The notes under the pieces are model-generated. The model worked only from the letters and a program-made list of their open reading frames with translations, was not told the DNA's origin and searched no databases. DNA of 64,000 bases from Emergencia timonensis (GTDB lineage Bacteria > Bacillota > Clostridia > Peptostreptococcales > Anaerovoracaceae). Within the stretch, counting starts at the first letter, position 1. Every line of letters starts with the position of its first letter. This document shows positions 53,008-60,233 of the stretch, in pieces. Both the position numbers and the translations under genes were made by a program. The stretch is from contig NZ_FLKM01000009.1 of the NCBI RefSeq assembly GCF_900086585.1, positions 62,001 to 126,000 on the forward strand, in the 5' to 3' direction.

Positions 53008-53836
53008 ATTCGGCGCAGTGGAGTGGGCATTCCCCTGCTGGGGGGAATTAGCCATCAAAATGGCAAGTGAGGCGGGCTTTTCCGGCATGCAGCTAGGAGA
53101 CGGCGGTGGATCCCTGCAAGGCTATCCATTGAGAAATAAAAGAGTACAAGAATATTATCTGAACGCTGGTGCAAAGTATAACATCGAGTTTCCTCACATT
53201 CATTTATATACACTGGGACACCAGGGGTATTTCAGAAGCAGCCTCGATTCCGAGGAAGGCAAAATCTGTCTTGAGAGCATCAGGCAGGGGGTCATCGCTG
53301 CATCGGAGATGGGTATTCCCACGGTCGTTATAGACGGAATGCGTATGAATAATGCTGCAAAGAAACAGCATGTCCTGGATGTTTGTGCTTATGCCGTAAA
53401 AATGGGGGCGGAATACGGTGTCAACATTGCAATGGAAACAGATATGGAATTAGAGGATCATATCACATTCTTGGATCAATTTGACGGAAAGCTTACGCTG
53501 TGCTTCGACACCCACAACCCCTGCATGTACGGAACGGGATATCCGCCAGAAATGATACGGGTGCTGGGAAAGGACCGAATCGACCACTTTCACATTAAAG
53601 ATAACGGCGGCAACCAGGACGGCTATGTCAATGTAGAATCACCTCTGGTTCCATTTGGAACAGGGATTACCTATTTTGAAGAGGCAGCTCGTGCGGTGAA
53701 GGACATCGGCTTTGAAGGTTGGCTCATATCAGAAAATATGTATTATCACAAGTCCATGATGAAAGGCATGTCCAGCTATATCCAGTCTGCAAGGCGGGAT
53801 GTGGCGGCACTTTACGCCGCATATGGCGAAGAATAG
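52994..53836 (+). CDS. TIM-barrel sugar isomerase/epimerase-like protein
   Basis: 280-residue TIM barrel with a full metal site: Glu in IAMETD, Asp/His in CFDTHNP, His in IDHFHIKD and Glu in LISENMYY. It is most similar to the module A copy at 16400 (shared FPCWGELAIK-like start, IHLYTL and CMYGTGYPPEMIR). GGGAGGAAC selects the ATG at 52994 within the end of the preceding paralogue, so the two are translationally coupled and may form a complex. Confidence 0.85.
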   Translation: MARFKFGAVEWAFPCWGELAIKMASEAGFSGMQLGDGGGSLQGYPLRNKRVQEYYLNAGAKYNIEFPHIHLYTLGHQGYFRSSLDSEEGKICLESIRQGVIAASEMGIPTVVIDGMRMNNAAKKQHVLDVCAYAVKMGAEYGVNIAMETDMELEDHITFLDQFDGKLTLCFDTHNPCMYGTGYPPEMIRVLGKDRIDHFHIKDNGGNQDGYVNVESPLVPFGTGITYFEEAARAVKDIGFEGWLISENMYYHKSMMKGMSSYIQSARRDVAALYAAYGEE

Positions 53837-53849
53837 AGAGGAGGCAGAG

Positions 53850-54329
53850 ATGCTACAGACAAAGGAATGGAATTCTCAGATTTTCCAGGTGGTCTGCGTT
53901 GTCAGAAATGTAGAAGAGACTATGGAAAATTGGAAACGAATGGTTCAATTTGATATCTCTTCCATAGAGACAGGGAGATCAGATGGTCATGTCAGATCCA
54001 TTTATCAAGGTCTGCAGATAACGTGCGAGATCAAGTGGGCATGCTTTGATCTTGGCGGCGTGCAGATCAAACTCGTGGAGCCCCTGAACAAAAGCGGCGG
54101 AGACCCCTATTCTGATAAACTGAAAAAGAGTGGGCAGGGTTTTCACCATATCGGGTTTTATGCGGAGGACTATCCCGCATTGATTGCAATGTACGAGGCA
54201 AAGGGAATTTCTCCGCTGTATGAGGAAGTGACAGAGGGCAGAACTTATAAGCTCTATGACTTTGAAAGCAAAATCGGCATGCGCGCAGCGCCTTGGGATG
54301 CCATGGCGGGCCCCTGCGCCAGAGGATAG
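53850..54329 (+). CDS. VOC family protein with depleted metal site
   Basis: 159-residue VOC-fold protein, homologous to the module A VOC domains (IFQVVCVV, LVEPLNKSGGDPYSD, GFHHIGFYAED). Of the Gln-Glu-His-Glu ligands only Gln and His remain: the second is Lys (IKLVEP) and the last is Ala (GMRAAPWD). It may be a non-catalytic partner of the intact VOC protein encoded next. GAGGAGG precedes the ATG at 53850, 14 nt after the TIM-barrel gene. Confidence 0.75.
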   Translation: MLQTKEWNSQIFQVVCVVRNVEETMENWKRMVQFDISSIETGRSDGHVRSIYQGLQITCEIKWACFDLGGVQIKLVEPLNKSGGDPYSDKLKKSGQGFHHIGFYAEDYPALIAMYEAKGISPLYEEVTEGRTYKLYDFESKIGMRAAPWDAMAGPCARG

Positions 54330-54347
54330 AAAGGAAGGGTAAGAATC

Positions 54348-54893
54348 GTGACGAAACTGAATATGGATCTGGTATGCCAGGTGGCGGTCATGGTCAATGA
54401 CCTGGAAGAGGGACTCGCTGACTTCCGCGAACTGATGGGCATCGATGAAACCTCTGTATCTTATTCTGATTCCCGTGACGCCTATGCCGAAGGCAGGCTG
54501 ACGGAGGTGAAATATAAAGGCATAGAGGGCGTTTATCACTATCACCAGTACAATTTTTATATGGGAGGTATGGACATCGAATTGTTTGCGCCCCTTCCGG
54601 GATATGAAGAAGAATCCAATGTGGTCACCGATTTTTTAAAGGAAAATGGCGGTCCGGGCATTCATCATCTCAATATCAGAATGGTTAACAGAGAAGAGGG
54701 CATCGATTATCTGAAGAATGACCTGGGAAAGGTTCCGCTGTACGACTTGTACCATCTGGGAAGACACTGTGCATATTATGATCTGCGAGAGGAACTGGGC
54801 ATGATTATAGAATACGGCATGCGGGTAGTAGGCCCGAGAGCATCCATGACGGAAGACGAAATTGACAAATTGATCAGGTACCGGGAGGATTAA
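54348..54893 (+). CDS. Single-domain VOC family protein
   Basis: 181-residue VOC protein with an intact inferred metal set: Gln in VCQVAVMV, Glu in DIELFAP, His in GIHHLNIRM and Glu in GMIIEYGM. It ends RVVGPRAS, resembling the VVGP ends of the module A copies. The start is GTG with AAAGGAAGGG upstream. The stop directly abuts the next ATG. Epimerase, isomerase or lyase action on a keto intermediate is inferred. Confidence 0.8.
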   Translation: MTKLNMDLVCQVAVMVNDLEEGLADFRELMGIDETSVSYSDSRDAYAEGRLTEVKYKGIEGVYHYHQYNFYMGGMDIELFAPLPGYEEESNVVTDFLKENGGPGIHHLNIRMVNREEGIDYLKNDLGKVPLYDLYHLGRHCAYYDLREELGMIIEYGMRVVGPRASMTEDEIDKLIRYRED

Positions 54894-55955
54894 ATGAAAG
54901 CGATATTATTCAAAAAAGGCGGCAGAGAAAATGCCTCATATACGGATGTGCCGGATCCGGTTTTAAAGAATACGGACGTACTGATCAGGGTTTACGCGTC
55001 GGATATATGTAAGCCTGCAGATGCCGCCCATTACGGGGGTTATTCGGTATTCGGAAGCTATCCGCTCATACCGGGACACGAATATGCTGGCATCGTTGAG
55101 GCTATCGGCAAAGATGTGAGGCGCTTTCAGGTCGGTGACAGAGTAACGGCTGATGCCAATAAGCCCTGTGGAAAGTGCTATTACTGCGAGCGCGGCGAAG
55201 TGCGGTTCTGTGATAATAATGAAGCCTATGGGCAGACTCTGAACGGCGGATTTGCCCAACTTGTCGCCGTGGATGAAGATCTGGTTTACAGAATTCCTGA
55301 CAGTGTTTCAATGAAAGCCGCATCGATGACGGAGCTGGTGGGCTGCGCATACAACTGTATGGAAAGATGTAATTTCAAATATGGGTCTGAAGTTCTGATT
55401 CTCGGCTGCGGAGCCAGCGGTAATATCCTGGCGCAGATGGCAAAAAGTTCAGCTGCGGCAACAGTAGTTGCCGTTGACATGGTTGCAAGCAAATTAGAAA
55501 AAATCAGGACAAGAGGAATCGAAACCATTTTAGTGGACAGGGAGCACTACGAAAAACACGAAACCGTGCTAAAAAAACAATTTCCCCATGGATTTGACTA
55601 CATCATCGACACGACCGCAGATGCAGACCTTATTACAAGGAGCATAGGGCTATTGAAAAAGGGCGGTACCTTTGTGAACTACGCTTTCCAAAATAACGTG
55701 AACATGGCGGAGAAGGTTGAGCTTGATATGAAACTGTTTGCAACAAGACAGCTGAGCTACATTGGTTCCACCTTCCAGCATTTTAAGTTTCCCCAGACAC
55801 TCAAGGCGATCGAAGAAGGAAAGGTAGATCCGGAGCTTGCAATTACGGAGGTCCTGCCGTTAGATCAATTTTTTGCGGGAATGGAACACGTTCTCAATGA
55901 TCCCCACACCATCAAAGTGGTGTTCGAGCCTAACGGTCCGTCAGAAGGGAGGTAA
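54894..55955 (+). CDS. Zinc-dependent medium-chain alcohol/polyol dehydrogenase (copy B)
   Basis: 353-residue paralogue of the dehydrogenase at 50994. The catalytic zinc site is Cys in DICKPAD and His-Glu in PGHEYAG; the structural loop is CGKCYYCERGEVRFC; the NAD motif is GCGASGNILA near 170 with Asp in VAVDMVA. Both copies bracket the TIM-barrel/VOC pairs, so they may oxidise different hydroxyls or stereoisomers of one compound. GGGAGGATTAA serves as the ribosome-binding site within the preceding gene. Confidence 0.88.
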   Translation: MKAILFKKGGRENASYTDVPDPVLKNTDVLIRVYASDICKPADAAHYGGYSVFGSYPLIPGHEYAGIVEAIGKDVRRFQVGDRVTADANKPCGKCYYCERGEVRFCDNNEAYGQTLNGGFAQLVAVDEDLVYRIPDSVSMKAASMTELVGCAYNCMERCNFKYGSEVLILGCGASGNILAQMAKSSAAATVVAVDMVASKLEKIRTRGIETILVDREHYEKHETVLKKQFPHGFDYIIDTTADADLITRSIGLLKKGGTFVNYAFQNNVNMAEKVELDMKLFATRQLSYIGSTFQHFKFPQTLKAIEEGKVDPELAITEVLPLDQFFAGMEHVLNDPHTIKVVFEPNGPSEGR

Positions 55956-55958
55956 CAG

Positions 55959-56744
55959 GTGAAATTACATTTATTAAATAACGGCGTGCTGATCTTAGGA
56001 AAGGAAAATCCGGTGCTGCTAGACAGGAACGAGGCTGAAACTAGTAACGACATTCCGGTCCATTCTTTTTTGTTAGATACATCCATTGGCTACATCTTAT
56101 TCGACTGTGCCTGTGACGATGAAGGCATGAAGGTCTGGCCCGAATGGCTGAAACAGACACCCTATGAGCCGGGTGAGAATGGAACTGTTGTGGATTCGCT
56201 TAGAAAAATCGGAATTCAGCCGGAAGAGATCAAGTATGTCGTGCTCTCCCATATGCATGTGGATCACATGGGATGTCTGAAATACTTCCCCGCGGCCAGG
56301 ACACTAGTCAGTGCAGAGGAATTCATCTCTGTGATGAAAAACTACGCGACGGATCAGCTTACGGATACCTTCCATGTAAAGACGGACATTGAAAACAGTC
56401 TTAAGGCAGGCATAAGGTGGCAGCTCACGTATGAAGAAAGCATGCAGCTCTGTGATGAGGTTACCGTGTATCATCTCGGTCCGGGCCACTCTTATGGCAT
56501 GTTGGCGCTGCTTGTGAAGGGAGAGCAAAGCAATTATATATTGGCATCGGATGCGGTGTATTCGCATGTCCATTATGGGCCGCCTGCACAGATGGCAGGT
56601 GTATGTATCGATGAGGCGGGATATTACAGAACTATTGAAAAAATCAGAGCAATTTCTGAAGTGAACAACGCGGAAGTATTCTTTGGTCATGATATGAACC
56701 AATTCAAGGAACTGCAGAAGAGATATGCCAGTGGCACACTGTAG
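55959..56744 (+). CDS. Metallo-beta-lactamase fold hydrolase (AHL-lactonase-like)
   Basis: 261-residue MBL protein with SHMHVDHMG (HxHxDH) near 93, His in GPGHSYGM near 173, Asp in ILASDAVY and a late His in FFGHDM. Layout and length resemble AHL-lactonase-type enzymes, so hydrolysis of a lactone is the best guess, here of a catabolic intermediate rather than a signal. The start is GTG with GGGAGGT upstream. Last gene of the unit beginning at 50018. Confidence 0.82.
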   Translation: MKLHLLNNGVLILGKENPVLLDRNEAETSNDIPVHSFLLDTSIGYILFDCACDDEGMKVWPEWLKQTPYEPGENGTVVDSLRKIGIQPEEIKYVVLSHMHVDHMGCLKYFPAARTLVSAEEFISVMKNYATDQLTDTFHVKTDIENSLKAGIRWQLTYEESMQLCDEVTVYHLGPGHSYGMLALLVKGEQSNYILASDAVYSHVHYGPPAQMAGVCIDEAGYYRTIEKIRAISEVNNAEVFFGHDMNQFKELQKRYASGTL

Positions 56745-56803
56745 AAGGCATCTATTGAATGTCCGTATAAATAATAGTTATAACATAATATTCTGAAAAT
56801 GAA

Positions 56804-56833
56804 TTGGTTTCTTAGGAACAACCATGATAAAAT
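56804..56833 (+). promoter_or_regulatory. Possible promoter of the third TRAP binding-protein gene
   Basis: TTGGTT (56804-56809) and TAAAAT (56828-56833) with an 18-nt spacer lie in the 157-bp gap before the start codon at 56902. Confidence 0.4.
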
Positions 56834-56901
56834 TTTGTCATAGAAGATATTGCAGATGTTTGAAGAATCAACGAAGTGACATTAAGAGAGAGGAAAAATT
56901 G

Positions 56902-57957
56902 ATGAAAAAGAAACTATTGACTGTAGCTCTAGTGATTGCAATGGTCTTTGCCATGGCAGCATGTGGAAGTTCCGGTGACGGAGACGCAGAGAAAACTTAC
57001 AACCTCAAATTCAGCCTGGCGGTTTCGGAAAACAATTTCCAGGCTGAGAGCTGGCGCGCATGGGCAAAAGCAGTAGAAGAAGCAACCGATGGCAGGGTGA
57101 AGTGTACATTTTATTACGATGATACTTTGATCGATGCCAATGCTGAATATCAGCAGTTAGTGGGCGGCGTGGCAGATATTGCAGACGTTCACCGCTATGC
57201 AAACGATGGATTCGTCATTTCAGAAAACTGGAAGAGCATCACCTCTGGCGTTCCAGAAGATGCAGTAGTAGATTTCTCCTACAAATTGTTTGAAGAATTT
57301 CCTGAAATCGCAGACGAATATAAAGACGTCCATATCTTGGCACAGGGTTTCAACGGCGGCACGATGTATCAGTTATTGACCGTGAACAAAGAAGTAAAGA
57401 CGCCGGCAGATATGAAGGGGCTGACCATCTGGTGTGAAGCGGACTGGAATGGATTTGTCAAGAATTGCGGCGCAACACCTGTCAACACGCCGTTTTCAGA
57501 AGTATACTCATCGCTTCAGAAGAACATGTACGACGGCATGTTAATCCCGACAGAAACACTAGAGTCATGCAACTTTGCAGAAGTATGCAACTACTGTGTC
57601 AAATTAAACCTTTGCTATACCAGCGGCGCTGGTCATTTGATGAACCTGGACACTTGGAATTCCCTGCCGGAAGATATTCAGAAGATCATTGACAGCGAGG
57701 AAATCCGCAAGGTCGTTGAAGATGCCAATGTCAACGGCTTCAAGGCATCGGAGGAAGGCGCAATGGAGTGGGCTGAAAAGGAATATGGCACGAAAGAAGT
57801 CGTATTGACGGACGATCAGCGCGCTGCGTTTATCGAATTGGTGCAGGCAGCAAACCTCGAAAAGGCGAAGGAGCTGGATAAAAAAGGCCTTCCTGGAACA
57901 AAGATCGTAGAGGCGTTGGCGAAATGGTCAGAGGAATGGGAAGCTTCTAAAAAATAA
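56902..57957 (+). CDS. TRAP transporter solute-binding lipoprotein DctP (copy 3, orphan)
   Basis: 351-residue SBP with lipobox MAAC (Cys near 21). It is a close paralogue of copies 1 and 2: TPVNTPFSEVYSSLQKNMYD, ETLESCNFAEVCNY. The ligand-Arg position is again Trp177-Cys178 (GLTIWCEADW). No dctQM genes adjoin it, so it presumably feeds the complex encoded at 46926-48832. GAGAGGAAAA selects the ATG at 56902 rather than an upstream in-frame start at 56824. A strong terminator follows. Confidence 0.87.
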   Translation: MKKKLLTVALVIAMVFAMAACGSSGDGDAEKTYNLKFSLAVSENNFQAESWRAWAKAVEEATDGRVKCTFYYDDTLIDANAEYQQLVGGVADIADVHRYANDGFVISENWKSITSGVPEDAVVDFSYKLFEEFPEIADEYKDVHILAQGFNGGTMYQLLTVNKEVKTPADMKGLTIWCEADWNGFVKNCGATPVNTPFSEVYSSLQKNMYDGMLIPTETLESCNFAEVCNYCVKLNLCYTSGAGHLMNLDTWNSLPEDIQKIIDSEEIRKVVEDANVNGFKASEEGAMEWAEKEYGTKEVVLTDDQRAAFIELVQAANLEKAKELDKKGLPGTKIVEALAKWSEEWEASKK

Positions 57958-58019
57958 ATGATAGAATATTAAAACACTTTATACACGTCTCGCAAATTGA
58001 CAAAAAATTACACAATGTC

Positions 58020-58057
58020 AGCACGGTGCAACAAATTTATGCACCGTGCTTTTTTTG
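58020..58057 (+). terminator. Strong terminator, right boundary of the catabolic block
   Basis: AGCACGGTGCA and TGCACCGTGCT form a perfect 11-bp stem with a 9-nt loop, followed by TTTTTTT. The arms match the hairpin at 12618-12656. Confidence 0.93.
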
Positions 58058-58127
58058 ATTATTTAACTGTGCGGCCTGTCGCGTTACAATCTCTTACAGT
58101 AGTTAGTTAGAAGGGAGAGACGACAAT

Positions 58128-60233
58128 ATGGACAGATTTTCTGCGGCAGTAGTCAAGCATAGAAAAATCATTTTGATTGTCTGCGTCCTGCTGCTGATAC
58201 CATCGGTATTCGGCATGCTGGGCACCAGGATCAATTACGATATGCTGACCTATCTGCCGAAAAACTTAGACACGGTGAAAGGGCAGGATATCCTGATGGA
58301 CGATTACGGCAAAGGAGCCTTTTCGATTATCGTCGTACAGGATCAGACGCCGGCGGAGACGGCGGCAATCAAAAGCAAAATTGAAAAGGTAGATCATGTG
58401 GACTCAGTCATCTGGTACAACACCCTGCTGAGCACCGATGTACCGATGGAGATCATTCCTGACAAGTATTACGAAGCGTTTAATAAAGACGGAGGAACCT
58501 TGATGGCGGTGTTCTTCGATTCCTCCACTTCGGCCGATGAAACCATCGAGGCCATTGGCCAGGTGAGACAGGTCGCAGGCAGTAATTCCTATGTGACCGG
58601 CATGTCGGCTTTGGTCAAAGATCTGAAAGACCTCTGCGAGCAGGAGGAACCCCACTATGTAGGGCTGGCGGTCATCTGCGCGGTCGTAGCGATGATGATT
58701 CTGCTGGACTCCTGGATGATTCCGGTCATCTTTCTGGCCAGCATCGGTATGGCCATCATGTACAACCTGGGAACCAATATCTTCCTGGGTGAGATTTCAT
58801 ATATTACAAAGGCGCTGTCGGCGGTATTGCAGCTGGCGGTCACCATGGACTATTCCATCTTCTTGTGGCACAGCTTCGAAGAGGAGCAGTCGATACAGGG
58901 CGATAAGGAGCTGGCAATGGCAACGGCCATCAAGCATACCATCAGTTCCGTCATCGGAAGTTCCGTCACTACCATAGCAGGCTTTATCGCACTCTGCTTT
59001 ATGAGCTTTACTTTGGGCAAGGATCTGGGCATCGTCATGGCAAAAGGCGTCGTCTTCGGCGTCATCGGATGTGTGACTACACTGCCGGCTTTGATTCTCG
59101 TTTTCGACAACATCATCGAAAAGACGAGACACCGGTCCATCATACCGGACATGAAGAAGCTTTCTAAATTTGTAGTGAAGAAAAGCCCGATCTTCCTCGC
59201 CATCTTCCTGTTGGTGCTGGGGCCTGCGGTTTACGGATATAACAACACGAATATCTATTACGACATGGCTGGGGCGCTGCCAAAGGATATGAATTATGTC
59301 ATATCCAACAACAAGCTGATGGATCAGTTTGACGTCGGCAATGCGCACATGCTGCTGGTCGATAAGAATATGAACAAAGCCGATGTCCAGGAGATGATCG
59401 GCGAATTAGAAGACGTCAAAGGGGTCAAAGCGGCACTTGCCATGGATTCCCTGACAGGGACGCAGATTCCTGACGAAATTTTCCCAGACGAGGTAAGGTC
59501 AACTCTCAAGAGTGGCAAATACCAGTTGATGCTGGTGATGAGCGAATACAGGACGGCCAGCAAAGAAGTGAACCGGCAGATCACGGCTATGAACAAAATC
59601 GTCAAGTCCTACGACGACAAAGGCATGATCATCGGCGAAGCGGCCTGCACCAAGGATCTGATGAAGACGACCAATCGCGACTTCGCTATCGTAAGCGCGA
59701 TATCCGTCGTACTGATCTTTATCATCATCGCCATCGTATTAAAGTCGGGCAGCCTTCCGGTCATTCTGGTTGCAACCATTTATTTTGCAATCTTCATCAA
59801 CCTGGGACTGCCGTATTACACAGGCACCTGGCTGCCGTTTATCGCGCCGATCTGCCTGTCAACCATACAGTTAGGCGCTACAGTGGATTACGCCATTCTG
59901 ATGACCACCAGATATAAGAGAGAACGACTCGGCGGCTGTGACAGAGATGAAGCGGTGATGACGGCGCTTTCCACTTCGATCCCATCCGTCGTTGTCAGTG
60001 CACTAGGATTTTTTGCAGCGACTTTCGGCGTGTCGGTCTACTCGGAGCTGGATATCATCAGCTCCATGTGCAGCCTGATGGCAAGAGGCGCATTCGTCAG
60101 CATGCTGGCAGTCATCTTCATTCTGCCGGCCTTCCTGAAGCTGTTTGACGGACTGATCATCAAAACCACTGGCGGCCTGCGGGGTGCGTTTCAATCAAAA
60201 AAAGTTAGGAGAGAAGAGGTAATAGAGGCATGA
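58128..60233 (+). CDS. MMPL/RND family exporter
   Basis: 701-residue MMPL-type transporter with about twelve membrane segments in two similar halves. Each half has a large external loop (about 35-175 and 375-520) containing YDMLTYLPKNL or YDMAGALPKDM, and each a conserved membrane motif (TMDYSIFLWHSFEEE; ATVDYAILMTTRYKRER). MMPL proteins export lipids, siderophores or other amphiphiles using the proton gradient. A possible promoter (TTTAAC at 58062, TACAAT at 58085) precedes it. Its stop overlaps the ATG of the next gene, so the two are partners. Confidence 0.9.
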   Translation: MDRFSAAVVKHRKIILIVCVLLLIPSVFGMLGTRINYDMLTYLPKNLDTVKGQDILMDDYGKGAFSIIVVQDQTPAETAAIKSKIEKVDHVDSVIWYNTLLSTDVPMEIIPDKYYEAFNKDGGTLMAVFFDSSTSADETIEAIGQVRQVAGSNSYVTGMSALVKDLKDLCEQEEPHYVGLAVICAVVAMMILLDSWMIPVIFLASIGMAIMYNLGTNIFLGEISYITKALSAVLQLAVTMDYSIFLWHSFEEEQSIQGDKELAMATAIKHTISSVIGSSVTTIAGFIALCFMSFTLGKDLGIVMAKGVVFGVIGCVTTLPALILVFDNIIEKTRHRSIIPDMKKLSKFVVKKSPIFLAIFLLVLGPAVYGYNNTNIYYDMAGALPKDMNYVISNNKLMDQFDVGNAHMLLVDKNMNKADVQEMIGELEDVKGVKAALAMDSLTGTQIPDEIFPDEVRSTLKSGKYQLMLVMSEYRTASKEVNRQITAMNKIVKSYDDKGMIIGEAACTKDLMKTTNRDFAIVSAISVVLIFIIIAIVLKSGSLPVILVATIYFAIFINLGLPYYTGTWLPFIAPICLSTIQLGATVDYAILMTTRYKRERLGGCDRDEAVMTALSTSIPSVVVSALGFFAATFGVSVYSELDIISSMCSLMARGAFVSMLAVIFILPAFLKLFDGLIIKTTGGLRGAFQSKKVRREEVIEA

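Noticed and set aside
16400..53836. C-glycoside deglycosylation system (DgpABC/DfgAB type)
   Set aside because: TIM barrels occur, but no Gfo/Idh/MocA 3-oxidase and no small DgpB/DfgB-type subunit gene is seen.
58797..59348. 183-codon antisense frame within the MMPL gene
   Set aside because: Shadow of a long, strongly supported coding gene on the other strand; His/Asp-rich composition and no ribosome-binding site.
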